A stretch of 64,000 bases of DNA, from positions 1 through 64,000 of the forward strand of contig NZ_LLXT01000105.1 in assembly GCF_001431625.1 (NCBI RefSeq), in the 5' to 3' direction. The position numbers were made by a program, and so were the translations under genes. The stretch is from Stenotrophomonas geniculata ATCC 19374 = JCM 13324 (GTDB taxonomy: Bacteria; Pseudomonadota; Gammaproteobacteria; Xanthomonadales; Xanthomonadaceae). Position 1 is the first letter of the stretch. The number at the start of each line of letters is the position of its first letter. The notes under the pieces were generated by a model that worked only from the letters and a program-made list of their open reading frames with translations, did not search any database and was not told the DNA's origin. Positions 1 through 9,326 of the stretch are shown in pieces.

Positions 1-62
1 CATGGCACCGAATCCACGCACGGTGTGGATCTACTGCACGTGTGCGTGGATTCGGTGCCATG
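1..62. repeat. Perfect long inverted repeat with SMAG-type core
   Basis: Arms of 21 bases at 1-21 and 42-62 are exact reverse complements, around a 20-base loop. Inside it, positions 12-34 read on the minus strand as a SMAG-like unit (GTAGATCCAC head). The arm also carries the GGTGCCATG motif that recurs at 549-611. The left end touches the window edge, so the element may be longer. Confidence 0.75.
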
Positions 63-94
63 CGCGGCGCTCACCAGAACGTTAGGCTGGGGCC

Positions 95-445
95 ATGAAC
101 TACATCGTGACCACTGCACACCGCAGCGAATTTCCGCACCCGATCACCCTGCGCCGTGGCCAGGCGCTGGTGGTGGGCGAACGCTATGAAGGCCCGGAGG
201 GCTGGGACGACTGGTTCCTGTGCGAAGCCGAAGGGCAGCAGCCCGGTTTCGTGCCGGCGCCCGTGATCGGTCGCACTGCGCAGGGTGACGCGTTTGCCAC
301 CGAGGATTACTGCGCACGGGAGCTGGATGTGGATCCCGGGCAGGTGCTGCGTGGGCAGCGCACGCTCAATGGTTGGGCGTGGTGCGTGCCGGAGACCGGC
401 GAACCGGGATGGGTGCCGCTGGAGAAGCTGCGGGCCATGCGGTAA
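95..445 (+). CDS. Small SH3-like domain protein (hypothetical)
   Basis: A 116-residue protein without signal peptide or membrane segment. Its two halves look like SH3-type beta folds: an acidic, Trp-rich segment with GWDDWFLCEAEG and GFVPAPV, then LNGWAWCVPETGEPGWVPLEKL. The ALVVGERYEG and GWVP patterns are typical of bacterial variant SH3 domains that bind peptides or cell-wall material, but here the ligand is unknown. It stands alone between SMAG repeats and is convergent with serS. The start at 95 follows GGCTGGGGCC, a weak ribosome site. A cytoplasmic SH3-fold protein is the safest statement. Confidence 0.72.
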   Translation: MNYIVTTAHRSEFPHPITLRRGQALVVGERYEGPEGWDDWFLCEAEGQQPGFVPAPVIGRTAQGDAFATEDYCARELDVDPGQVLRGQRTLNGWAWCVPETGEPGWVPLEKLRAMR

Positions 446-456
446 TCGCGGGGTTC

Positions 457-611
457 ATCCACGCATGGCGTGGATCTACTGAGGCATCGGTGAATTCATG
501 CCGGGCGCGTGCAACATCCTCCAGTAGATCCACGCCATGCGTGGATTCGGTGCCATGCAAGCATGGCACCCACCAGAGCCACAGCGGTGCCATGCATGCA
601 TGGCACCCACC
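457..611. repeat. SMAG repeat cluster (inverted pair plus two GGTGCCATG palindromes)
   Basis: A minus-strand unit at 457-479 and a plus-strand unit at 524-546 share the GTAGATCCACGCCATGCG core and form an inverted dimer. Two further palindromes follow at 549-574 and 586-611, with GGTGCCATGC facing GCATGGCACC. The cluster fills the space between the SH3-like gene and serS, which converge here, so it may work as a bidirectional transcription end or an mRNA-stabilising fold. Confidence 0.85.
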
Positions 612-622
612 CGATCAGAGAA

Positions 623-1945
<1,323 letters not shown>

Positions 1946-2016
1946 TTATACGGATTTCTGCCGCCCGGTTCATTCCCGCCGTGGCAGAATCGAGCCATTC
2001 CGTACTGGTCCGGTCC

Positions 2017-2655
2017 ATGTCTGCACCCCGCTCGTCGTCCGCCAAGTCGTTCACTGTGCATATCCCGCGCAACGCCCTGAAGATCGCCGGCATCGCCTTC
2101 GGCGTGGGCGTACTGCTGTTCGTGCTGGTCTGGCTGACCGGTCGCGACAAGGAGTTCTTCCGCGCCGATCCTGCCGCCCAGACGCCGCAGGAAACCGCCC
2201 AGATCGAGCCCCTGCCGGAGCCGTTGGCCGCTGCGGCCGGTTCCAGCGACATGCCCGATGCCAAGCCGGCCCCGGTCGAGGAAGAAGCGCCGAAGCTGGT
2301 CGAAACCGCCCCGCCACCGCCCGCCCCGATCGCTGAAGCAGCCCCGGCCGCACCGGGCCCTGCGCCGGCGGCCACCGGCAACAGCCAGCCGATGCCGATT
2401 GCCGGCCAGTCGCCGCCCCCCGCCTACCCGGCTGCCGCCCTGCGCGCCGGCGAAACCGGCACCGTGGTGGTACGCGTGGATGTAGACGCCACCGGCTATC
2501 CCAACAACGCCACGGTGATCCAGCGCAGCGGTTCACGCGACCTCGACCGTGCCGCCACCGACGCCGTACGCCGTTGGCGTTTCACCCCCGCGCAGAGCAA
2601 CGGCCAGGCCGTCCCCGGCAGCATTGAAGTGCCGTTCGACTTCAAGACCCAGTAA
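2017..2655 (+). CDS. TonB family protein (energy transducer-like), first of a tandem pair
   Basis: A 212-residue inner-membrane protein that probably couples proton motive force to outer-membrane transport. A single membrane anchor (ALKIAGIAFGVGVLLFVLVW, about residues 18-38) is followed by a Pro/Ala/Glu-rich periplasmic linker to about residue 125 and a C-terminal TonB domain (PPPAYPAAALRAGETGTVVV, ending VPFDFKTQ). I chose the ATG at 2017 (MSAPRSS); the frame is open upstream to 1909, but those residues overlap the serS promoter side and do not fit the family. A second TonB-domain gene follows 119 bases later. No exbB or exbD is adjacent. Confidence 0.85.
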   Translation: MSAPRSSSAKSFTVHIPRNALKIAGIAFGVGVLLFVLVWLTGRDKEFFRADPAAQTPQETAQIEPLPEPLAAAAGSSDMPDAKPAPVEEEAPKLVETAPPPPAPIAEAAPAAPGPAPAATGNSQPMPIAGQSPPPAYPAAALRAGETGTVVVRVDVDATGYPNNATVIQRSGSRDLDRAATDAVRRWRFTPAQSNGQAVPGSIEVPFDFKTQ

Positions 2656-2774
2656 CTGAACGCTTCCCGGCAGGCAAACTGAACCCTGCCGGTGGCGTTG
2701 ACGCAACGCTGACACTTCTCGTCCGTGGCTCGCGCAACACTTCCCACGTCGTCCATTGACGGAAGGAGTTAGCG

Positions 2775-3347
2775 ATGACTGCCACCACCCACGAAGACCT
2801 TCATTCGCCGCAGCTGCAGGAGGATTCCAGCCTGCAGCACAAACCCACGTCACCCTGGATGTGGATCGCGCTGATCGTGGCGATGTTTGCTGCCGCCCTG
2901 CTCTGGCTGCGTCATTCCAACCAGGAAGATGTGGCCCCGGCGCCGGTCGGTGAGCGCATGTTGCCAGCCCCCGAGCAGGCCGCGGTGACGGATGCAGCCG
3001 CCCCTGCCGCGCGCCAGGCAGCCCCGGCTACTGCTTCGCGGAAGGCCGCGCCGGTAGTGCGCAATCGTGAGGCCCGCCCGCTGGCCAGCAACCGCATGCC
3101 CACCTACCCCGCCGCTGCGCTGCGTAGTGGCGTGCAGGGCAGCGTGATCGCCAGCCTGAGTGTAGATGCCCACGGCAATGTCGCTGATGCTGCGATCGTT
3201 TCGCGCAGCGGCGAGCGCAGTCGTGATCTGGATCGCGCGGTACTGAACACCGTGCAGAACTGGAAGTTCCAGCCGGCGATGCACGAGGGCCGTGCCGTCG
3301 CCAGCGTGGTGCGGGTCCCGGTGGATTTCCGTACCGAGCAGCGTTGA
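2775..3347 (+). CDS. TonB family protein, second of a tandem pair
   Basis: A 190-residue protein with the same plan as its neighbour: one membrane anchor (MWIALIVAMFAAALLWL, about residues 34-50), an Ala/Pro-rich spacer, and a C-terminal TonB domain (TYPAAALRSGVQGSVIASLS, then SRDLDRAVLNTVQNWKFQPA). The two C-terminal domains are clearly paralogous (YPAAALR, RSG, RDLDRA, W-FQPA), pointing to tandem duplication. The start at 2775 has a good ribosome site, GGAAGGAG, nine bases upstream. A rho-independent terminator follows 27 bases after the stop. Confidence 0.85.
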   Translation: MTATTHEDLHSPQLQEDSSLQHKPTSPWMWIALIVAMFAAALLWLRHSNQEDVAPAPVGERMLPAPEQAAVTDAAAPAARQAAPATASRKAAPVVRNREARPLASNRMPTYPAAALRSGVQGSVIASLSVDAHGNVADAAIVSRSGERSRDLDRAVLNTVQNWKFQPAMHEGRAVASVVRVPVDFRTEQR

Positions 3348-3374
3348 TCGCGGACGAGGGGTTCGTGATGTTTA

Positions 3375-3403
3375 GACGGAGGCTTCGGCCTCCGTCCTTT
3401 TAT
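3375..3403 (+). terminator. Rho-independent terminator of the TonB-like genes
   Basis: A perfect 9-bp stem (GACGGAGGC and GCCTCCGTC) closes a TTCG tetraloop and is followed by CTTTTAT. It lies just after the stop of the gene ending at 3347. Confidence 0.88.
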
Positions 3404-3413
3404 GCGGAAAAGC

Positions 3414-3475
3414 GTGCCAACCGAGGTTGGCACCTACCGGATGAGGTGAGCGCGCCAACCGAGGTTGGCTTCTAC
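3414..3475 (-). repeat. Two direct SMAG repeat units
   Basis: Units at 3414-3437 and 3452-3475 both read on the minus strand as GTAG(G/A)(T/A)GCCAACCTCGGTTGGC. They are in the same orientation, a head-to-tail arrangement, between the terminator and the aroA stop codon. Confidence 0.85.
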
Positions 3476-3521
3476 CTTGCAATGCGATCCGCCGGGCGTG
3501 GCCCGGAGGTTGCTGTGACGA

Positions 3522-4829
3522 TCAGGCCAGGTTGAACCCGGCGCTGCGCGCCAGGCCATCGAAATCCGGGAAGGACGTGGCGACATTGGCGATGTCGTTG
3601 ATGCGCACTTCGCCGTCACTGATCTGGCCGGCGATGGCGAACGCCATGGCGATGCGATGGTCACCGTGGCTTTCGATGGTGCCGCTGCCCAGGCGAACGC
3701 CACCATGCAGGGTGGCGCCGTCTTCGGTTTCGTCCACCTGCATGCCCAGCGCGCGCAGGCCGGTGGCCATCGCAGCAAGGCGGTCGGATTCCTTCACCCG
3801 CAGCTCGGCCGCACCGCTCACCACGGTCTGGCCTTCTGCGGCGGCGGCGGCCACGAACAGCGCCGGGAACTCGTCGATCATGTCCGGCACCAACGCTTCC
3901 GGAATGCGCGCGCCCTTGAGCGGCGCATAGCGCACCACCAGGTCCGCCACCGGCTCACCGCCCTGCTCGGCCGGATTCTCTTCGGTGATGTCCGCCCCCA
4001 TCAGGCGCAGCGCGTGCAGCAGGCCAGTGCGGCGCGGGTTCAGGCCGACCTGCTTCAGGCGCAGCTCGGAACCCGGAATGATGCTGGCGGCCACCAGGTA
4101 GAACGCCGCAGACGAGAAGTCGGCCGGCACCACGATGTCCGTGGCGCGCAGGCGCTGGCCGCCACGCAGGCGGGCCTTGCCCGGTGAAAATTCGATGTCC
4201 ACGCCGAACGCCGACAGCATGCGCTCGGTGTAGTCACGGGTCGGATGCGGTTCCAGCACGCTGGTTTCGCCCTGCGCGTACAGGCCGGCCAGCAGCACTG
4301 CGGACTTGATCTGTGCGCTGGCCACCGGCGAGGCGAAGTCGATGCCATGCAGCGACTGGCCGCCATGCACATGCAACGGCGGCGTGCCGTCATCCTGGGT
4401 GTCGATCTTCGCGCCCATCTGCGACAGCGGGCCAGTGACGCGGCGCATCGGGCGGCCCGACAACGATTCATCGCCGATCAGCGTGCAGTCGAATGCCTGG
4501 CCTGCCAGCAGGCCGGCCAGCAGGCGCATGCCGGTACCGGCGTTGCCGCAGTCCAGCGGTGCGCTGGGTGCCTGCAGGCCGTCGATGCCGACGCCGTGCA
4601 CGATGCGCTGCGACGGGCTGGGGGTTTCGATGCGCACGCCGAGCTGGCTGAAGATGCGCGCCGTGGCGCGGGTGTCTTCGCCTTCCAGGAAGCCCTCGAT
4701 ATGCGAGGTGCCATCGGCCAGCGCGGCGAACATCACCGAGCGGTGCGAGACCGACTTGTCGCCGGGAATGGTCAGGCTGCCCTGCAGCGGCTGGCCCTTG
4801 CGGGCAATCCAGTGTTGCGCGTTGCTCAT
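3522..4829 (-). CDS. aroA: 3-phosphoshikimate 1-carboxyvinyltransferase (EPSP synthase)
   Basis: It joins phosphoenolpyruvate to shikimate-3-phosphate, the sixth step of the shikimate pathway to chorismate. It is 435 residues, with the N-terminal substrate loop GDKSVSHRSVMFAALADG, the GNAGTGMRLLAGLLA loop, and the C-terminal RVKESDRLAAMATGLRALG and HGDHRIAMAFA motifs of the two-domain EPSP synthase fold. I chose the ATG at 4829 (MSNAQHW); the frame is open 14 codons further upstream, but that part has no family match. It is last in serC-pheA-aroA, 76 bases after pheA. Gly96 of the GNAGTG loop is unchanged, so it is probably a glyphosate-sensitive type I-like enzyme. Confidence 0.97.
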   Translation of the reverse strand: MSNAQHWIARKGQPLQGSLTIPGDKSVSHRSVMFAALADGTSHIEGFLEGEDTRATARIFSQLGVRIETPSPSQRIVHGVGIDGLQAPSAPLDCGNAGTGMRLLAGLLAGQAFDCTLIGDESLSGRPMRRVTGPLSQMGAKIDTQDDGTPPLHVHGGQSLHGIDFASPVASAQIKSAVLLAGLYAQGETSVLEPHPTRDYTERMLSAFGVDIEFSPGKARLRGGQRLRATDIVVPADFSSAAFYLVAASIIPGSELRLKQVGLNPRRTGLLHALRLMGADITEENPAEQGGEPVADLVVRYAPLKGARIPEALVPDMIDEFPALFVAAAAAEGQTVVSGAAELRVKESDRLAAMATGLRALGMQVDETEDGATLHGGVRLGSGTIESHGDHRIAMAFAIAGQISDGEVRINDIANVATSFPDFDGLARSAGFNLA

Positions 4830-4905
4830 CGTTCGATCATTCCGTAAACACCGGCAGCGCCGGCGATGCATCAGGGAGCGGCGGCTGTTGCCGCCGCAGC
4901 AGCAC

Positions 4906-6111
4906 TCAGGGCACGGCCACCGGGTAGGAGCCGAGCACCTTGATCTGCGCCGAGTGCGCTTCCAGTTCGGCCAGCGCAGCCTGCATCGGCGCGTCGTCGA
5001 TGTGGCCGGCCAGGTCGATGAAGAAGCCGTACTCCCACTTGCCGTGGTGCGACGGCCGCGACTCGATGCGGTTCATGCTGATGCCGTGGCGGGCGAACGG
5101 GCTGAGCACGTCGAACAGCGCACCGGGCTTGTCATGGATGAACACCAGCACCGAGGTGCGGTCGTGGCCGGAGGTCGGGAAAATGTTGCGGCCCACCACC
5201 AGGAAACGGGTGGTGTTGTCGGCATCGTTCTGGATCGGTTTGGTGACCACCTTCTTCAGGCCGTACACATGGCCGGCGCTCTCGCCGCCGATGGCCGCCG
5301 CGTCGTCGGCGTTGCGCGCACGACGCGCACCTTCGGCGTTGCTGGATACCGGAATCTTTTCGGCCTTCGGCAGGTTCGCGCGCAGCCACGCCGAGGTCTG
5401 CATGAACGACTGCGGGTGCGCGTAGATGCGCTCGATGTCCTCGATGCGGCCGCTGCGCGACATCAGGTACTGCTGCACGCGCAGTTCCACTTCGCCACAG
5501 ATCTTCAGGTTGGAGGTCAGGAACATGTCCAGAGTGATCTGGATGGTGCCCTGCCCCGAATTCTCCACCGGCACCACGCCGAAATCGGCGTTGCCCGCTT
5601 CCACTTCCTGAAACACCTCCTCGATGCTGGCCATCGGCAGGCCCAGCGCGGAGCGGCCGAAGTGCTTGAGCACCGCCTGCTGGCTGAAGGTGCCTTCCGG
5701 GCCGAGGTAGCCGATCTTCAGCGGCTCCTGCTGGGCCAGGCAGGCCGACATGATCTCGCGGTAGACGTGCACCAGCAGTTCATCGCTGAGCGGACCTTCG
5801 TTACGGTCCACCACCATGCGCAGCACCTGCGCTTCGCGCTCGGGGCGGTAGTAGTCGACGGCGGCGGCGAGCTTGCCCTTGGCCTTGCCGACCTGATGGG
5901 CGAAGCGCGCGCGCTCAGCGATCAGGTTCTGGATGTCACGGTCGATCTGGTCGATCTTCGAGCGCACATCGGCCAGCGCCAGCGGCGCCAGGGTAGGCGC
6001 CGGATTCGACGCGGCCTTGGACGTGCTCTTGCCCTTGGCCTTGGTGGAGGCGCTGTCCTTGGCCGGTTCGGCCTTCTTCGGCGCCTTCTTGCTGGATTTG
6101 CTGCTTGCCAT
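4906..6111 (-). CDS. pheA: Bifunctional chorismate mutase / prephenate dehydratase (P-protein)
   Basis: It converts chorismate to prephenate and then phenylpyruvate, the branch to phenylalanine. The 401 residues hold a chorismate mutase helix bundle (about 43-130; RSKIDQIDRDIQNLIAERAR), a prephenate dehydratase domain (about 133-310; GYLGPEGTFSQQA and NTTRFLVVG with the catalytic Thr), and a C-terminal ACT domain (GALFDVLSPFARHGISMNRI, then ESRP) that senses phenylalanine. The first 42 residues are an unusual Lys/Ala/Ser-rich tail not seen in E. coli PheA. The start at 6111 is set by AAGGAA seven bases upstream. It follows serC by 51 bases. Confidence 0.96.
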   Translation of the reverse strand: MASSKSSKKAPKKAEPAKDSASTKAKGKSTSKAASNPAPTLAPLALADVRSKIDQIDRDIQNLIAERARFAHQVGKAKGKLAAAVDYYRPEREAQVLRMVVDRNEGPLSDELLVHVYREIMSACLAQQEPLKIGYLGPEGTFSQQAVLKHFGRSALGLPMASIEEVFQEVEAGNADFGVVPVENSGQGTIQITLDMFLTSNLKICGEVELRVQQYLMSRSGRIEDIERIYAHPQSFMQTSAWLRANLPKAEKIPVSSNAEGARRARNADDAAAIGGESAGHVYGLKKVVTKPIQNDADNTTRFLVVGRNIFPTSGHDRTSVLVFIHDKPGALFDVLSPFARHGISMNRIESRPSHHGKWEYGFFIDLAGHIDDAPMQAALAELEAHSAQIKVLGSYPVAVP

Positions 6112-6162
6112 CGGAATTCCTTGTTGCGGGGCACGCACCCGACGGTGCGCGCCGTTCATTGC

Positions 6163-7248
6163 TCAACCGTGACGCTGCTGGAAATCAGCCATGAAGGCGA
6201 CCAGCGCCTCGGCCCCGGCCAGCGGCATGGCGTTGTACAGCGAGGCACGGATGCCCCCGACCACCTTGTGTCCCTTCAGCGCCAGCAGGCCGGCGGCCTT
6301 GGCTTCGGCGACGAAGCGGGCATCGAGCTCGGCATCGGGCAGGAAGAACGGGATGTTCATCCGCGAACGGGCCGCATGTGCGACCTCATTGCGGTAGAAG
6401 CCGCCGGAGCCGTCGATGGCGCCGTACACCAGCGCGGCCTTGGCGGCGTTGCGCTTGGCGAACTCGGCCACCCCACCTTCTGCCAGCATCCACTTGAACA
6501 CCAGGCCGGCCAGGTACCAGTTCCAGGTGGGCGGCGTGTTGAGCATCGAATCACGGGCGACGTGCGAGCGGTAATCGAAGATGTCCGCACGTGGCTGGCC
6601 ACTGCGCTCGAGCAGGTCGCGGCGGATGATCATCACCGCGATGCCGACCGGGCCCAGGTTTTTCTGCGCGCCGGCGTAGATCACGCCATAACGGCGCACA
6701 TCCAGCGGTTCGCTGGCGATGGACGAGCTGATGTCCACGATCAGCGGAACGTTGCCGGTGTCGGGCACATCACGGAACTCGACGCCGTGGATGGTCTCGT
6801 TGGCGGTGATGTGCACGTAGGCGGCATCGGGCGACAGCTGCCAGTCGGCACGCGCCGGCAGTTCGCGGTAGCCGTTGGCCTCGCTGCTGGCGGCGATGTT
6901 GACGTCGACGTAGACACCGGCCTGCTTGACCGCGGTCTTGCCCCAGTGGCCACTGACCACGTAATCGGCACGCTGCCCCGGGGCAGCGAAGTTGAGCGGG
7001 ATCAGCGCCTGCTGGGTGGTGGCACCACCGGACAGGAACAGCACCGCATAGTCTTCGGGGATATCGAGCAGGCGACGCAGGTCAGCCTCGGCCTCGGCGG
7101 CCACGGACATGAATTCCGCACCGCGATGGCTCATTTCCACGATCGAGGCACCGGTACCGTGCCAGTCCAGCATTTCCGCCTGCGCCTGGCGCAGGACCGA
7201 TTCCGGCAAGGTTGCAGGGCCGGCACTGAAGTTGAACGCGCGCGTCAT
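6163..7248 (-). CDS. serC: Phosphoserine aminotransferase
   Basis: A PLP enzyme that makes 3-phosphoserine from 3-phosphohydroxypyruvate (serine synthesis) and also serves pyridoxal phosphate synthesis. It is 361 residues. [19 protein letters not shown] is the family N-terminus, LSGGATTQQ binds the cofactor phosphate, and [12 protein letters not shown] holds the PLP lysine. The start at 7248 is clear from the family; the frame extends further upstream but without match. It leads the serC-pheA-aroA operon, the usual gammaproteobacterial arrangement. Confidence 0.97.
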   Translation of the reverse strand: MTRAFNFSAGPATLPESVLRQAQAEMLDWHGTGASIVEMSHRGAEFMSVAAEAEADLRRLLDIPEDYAVLFLSGGATTQQALIPLNFAAPGQRADYVVSGHWGKTAVKQAGVYVDVNIAASSEANGYRELPARADWQLSPDAAYVHITANETIHGVEFRDVPDTGNVPLIVDISSSIASEPLDVRRYGVIYAGAQKNLGPVGIAVMIIRRDLLERSGQPRADIFDYRSHVARDSMLNTPPTWNWYLAGLVFKWMLAEGGVAEFAKRNAAKAALVYGAIDGSGGFYRNEVAHAARSRMNIPFFLPDAELDARFVAEAKAAGLLALKGHKVVGGIRASLYNAMPLAGAEALVAFMADFQQRHG

Positions 7249-7361
7249 GTCACACCTGTGGGGCAAGACCCCTAGTATGCCGCAGTGCACCAGCCTTGCG
7301 GCCTTGTGGCGCAAGGGAAATTTGGTTTCATTGGAATCCATTGGCCACCCGCATGGCGCCG

Positions 7362-7492
7362 GTAGTCGCCGACCTTGGTCGGCGTACGCCGTCAGGCGTC
7401 ATTCCCGCCGAAGGAGCGTGCCGACCAAGGTCGGCACCTACGGGAAGCGGGTGGGCACACGCCGGGTGGGTAGCGTCGGGCCATGCCCGGCG
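7362..7492. repeat. SMAG cluster: inverted pair and one single unit
   Basis: A plus unit at 7362-7386 (GTAGTCGCCGACCTTGGTCG) and a minus unit at 7418-7441 (GTAGGTGCCGACCTTGGTCG) form an inverted dimer. A third plus unit at 7470-7492 (GTAGCGTCGGGCCATGCCCG) has a different stem family. They fill the gap between serC and the FHA gene. Confidence 0.87.
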
Positions 7493-7500
7493 GATTCAGA

Positions 7501-8307
7501 TCAGCGCGCGCCGAACCAGAGCAGCAGGCTGAGCAGCGCGGCCAGCAGCAGCGCACTGACCAGCAGCCACGGCCAGCGCCGGACCTTGCGCGGCACGGCC
7601 GGCAGCACCGGCGCCTGCTCGGCGTCCTGGCTGGACTCGTCTTCATCCGGCAGCGGGCGCCGGCGCGGGTCATGCGGCACTTCCAGCACGAACCGGTGCT
7701 GGCCATCGAACACTACCTGGTCGCCCGCCTGCAGCCAGCAGTGGCGCACGGCCACACCGTTGACCCGGGTGCCGTCGGCACTGCCCAGGTCACGCAGCAG
7801 CACGCGCTCGCCGTGCACTTCCACGCGGGCGTGCTGTTCGGCGAAGGCCGGTTCATTGATCTCGATGTCAGCGTCGCCGCCGCGGCCGATCAGGCGGGAC
7901 CGCGACAGCGTGAAGCTGCGGCCATGGTGCAGGCCACCGACACCGCGCAGCAGGCGCTGCTGCTCATCGGAGCCGTCGTCGTTCTTCGGCGCAGGCGCCT
8001 GCAGCAGGCTCTCGACCTCGCCCTGCAGGACCATTTCCACGCCGTCCACATACACCGCATCGCCGGCACGCAGCAGCGCCATGCGCCGCACCGGGCGACC
8101 GTTCACATGAATGCCGCGGATACCGTTGCCGACCTGCAGCCAGAGGCCGCGATCATCCACGCAGAACTGCGCCAGCAGCAGGGCACCATGGCCGGCGTCG
8201 CCGAGCCGCACACTGCCGTTGGCCTGGCGCACGATGCGTTGCACCCCGGGCCGCAGCGGCTGGTCGGGCTGTTGTTGTTGACTGAAGTGGACAAGCAGGT
8301 TCTGCAC
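7501..8307 (-). CDS. Membrane-anchored protein with two FHA domains
   Basis: FHA domains bind phosphothreonine peptides, so this is likely a scaffold in phospho-signalling. With a GTG start at 8307 (reads MQNLLVHFSQQQQ) it has 268 residues. A first, weak FHA repeat lies at about 15-95 (VRLGDAGHGALLL, VNGRPV). A second, well-formed one at about 125-205 has LIGRGGDADIEI, the modified S-x-x-H as AEQHARVEV, and SADGTRVNGV. After a charged linker, a single C-terminal helix (WLLVSALLLAALLSLLLWF) anchors it with the FHA domains in the cytoplasm. The frame stays open to 8388, so an upstream start is possible. No kinase gene is nearby. Confidence 0.85.
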   Translation of the reverse strand: MQNLLVHFSQQQQPDQPLRPGVQRIVRQANGSVRLGDAGHGALLLAQFCVDDRGLWLQVGNGIRGIHVNGRPVRRMALLRAGDAVYVDGVEMVLQGEVESLLQAPAPKNDDGSDEQQRLLRGVGGLHHGRSFTLSRSRLIGRGGDADIEINEPAFAEQHARVEVHGERVLLRDLGSADGTRVNGVAVRHCWLQAGDQVVFDGQHRFVLEVPHDPRRRPLPDEDESSQDAEQAPVLPAVPRKVRRWPWLLVSALLLAALLSLLLWFGAR

Positions 8308-8432
8308 GCGGCGCAGCCTAGCAGGTTGGCCGCCAACGAAGAAGAACCCACGATGAGTGCTTGGCGCGGAGGCCCGCGATGCGCACAATGCTCGCCCTCA
8401 TTGATCATCCCCGCCCTGCGCCAGGAGCCTGC

Positions 8433-8708
8433 ATGTCCACCATCGATGTCCGCCACGCCCACGCCCTGCCCGACGCACAGGCGCGCGCCGCGATCGAACA
8501 GGTTGCCGCCAAGTTGTCCGAGCGCTTCGGCCTGAAGTCGTCCTGGACTGCCGACGTACTGAATTTCTCCGGCAGCGGCGTGGACGGTGCGATCGAACTG
8601 CAGCCGGGCGCCGTGCGCGTGACCGCCAAGCTGGGCTTCCTGCTGTCGGCGATGAAGGGCATGGTCGAAGGCGAGATCCAGCGCGTGCTGAAGGAAAAGC
8701 TGGGCTGA
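8433..8708 (+). CDS. Polyhydroxyalkanoic acid system family protein
   Basis: A 91-residue protein of the small PHA-system family often found next to phasins; its biochemical role is not defined. It is mostly mixed alpha/beta without signal or membrane segment and has the family pattern of an N-terminal IDVRHAHALPDAQARAAIEQ helix and a C-terminal LGFLLSAMKGMVEGEIQRVL helix. The start at 8433 (MSTIDV) has CAGGAG eight bases upstream and is preferred to in-frame starts at 8361-8379. It is followed 81 bases later by a phasin gene in the same direction, so the two are probably one unit. Confidence 0.82.
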   Translation: MSTIDVRHAHALPDAQARAAIEQVAAKLSERFGLKSSWTADVLNFSGSGVDGAIELQPGAVRVTAKLGFLLSAMKGMVEGEIQRVLKEKLG

Positions 8709-8789
8709 ACCCCGGCGGCGGCCATCACGGCCGTGCAACGCCAACGCGCGCTACTCTCGGGGGCAGGCCCAACTCCCACGGGAAGTGCG

Positions 8790-9281
8790 ATGAACCAGTA
8801 CGAAAACGATGACCGCCGCAACGACGACGCCTCGTTCGGTGACCAGGCCGAGCGCTTCTCGCGCAAGCTGAGTGACTCGGCGCAGCAGGTCTGGCTGGCC
8901 GGCCTGGGCGCTCTTGGCCGTGCACAGGCCGAAGGCAGCCGCTTCTTCGACGGCCTGGTGAAGGAAGGCGAAGCCTGGGAAGCCCGCCGCCGTGAACGCA
9001 ACGGCGAACAGGGCCCGGGCTGGCGCGACAACGTTGAAACCTCGCTGGACGAGGCCCGCGAGAAGGCCTCCGGCACCTGGAACAAGGTTGAAAAGGCGTT
9101 CGACGATCAGGTGCAGGGCGTACTCAAGCGCCTGCACGTACCCACCGCCGACGAGGTGACTGCGCTGGAGGCGCGCATCGATGCCCTGCAGGCGCGCCTG
9201 GTCAAGCTGGAGAACCGCGACGCCTCGGGCACTGATGCACCTGCACCGGGCAGCCATCAGTCGCCAGGCAGCGTGCCCTGA
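8790..9281 (+). CDS. Phasin family protein
   Basis: Phasins coat polyhydroxyalkanoate granules; in organisms without granules they may act as membrane or chaperone-like helical proteins. The 163 residues are nearly all amphipathic helix: AERFSRKLSDSAQQVWLAGL gives the phasin N-terminal core, GALGRAQAEGSRFFDGLVKE is the most conserved phasin-type stretch, and the C-terminus (VTALEARIDALQARLVKLE) is a heptad coiled coil for oligomerisation. The start at 8790 follows GGGAAGTG. It lies downstream of the PHA-system gene. No PHA synthase is in the window. Confidence 0.86.
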   Translation: MNQYENDDRRNDDASFGDQAERFSRKLSDSAQQVWLAGLGALGRAQAEGSRFFDGLVKEGEAWEARRRERNGEQGPGWRDNVETSLDEAREKASGTWNKVEKAFDDQVQGVLKRLHVPTADEVTALEARIDALQARLVKLENRDASGTDAPAPGSHQSPGSVP

Positions 9282-9291
9282 CCGGCCATTG

Positions 9292-9320
9292 TTGCAATGC
9301 AATAAATTTTGATTGACAAT
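9292..9320 (+). promoter_or_regulatory. Candidate promoter for the small RNA at 9327-9394
   Basis: TTGCAA at 9292-9297 and GACAAT at 9315-9320 are separated by 17 bases, in a locally AT-rich stretch unusual for this genome. The expected transcription start, about 9327, falls on the first base of the hairpin that follows. This is inference from spacing and composition. Confidence 0.35.
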
Positions 9321-9326
9321 CGCGAG

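Noticed and set aside
457-611. CRISPR-like array of short palindromes
   Set aside because: No repeat-spacer periodicity, units face both ways, and no cas genes; they are SMAG-type repeats.
4306-7275. 989-residue open frame on the plus strand
   Set aside because: Antisense shadow of aroA-pheA-serC in a high-GC genome; its sequence is low-complexity His/Arg/Gln-rich and lacks any domain.
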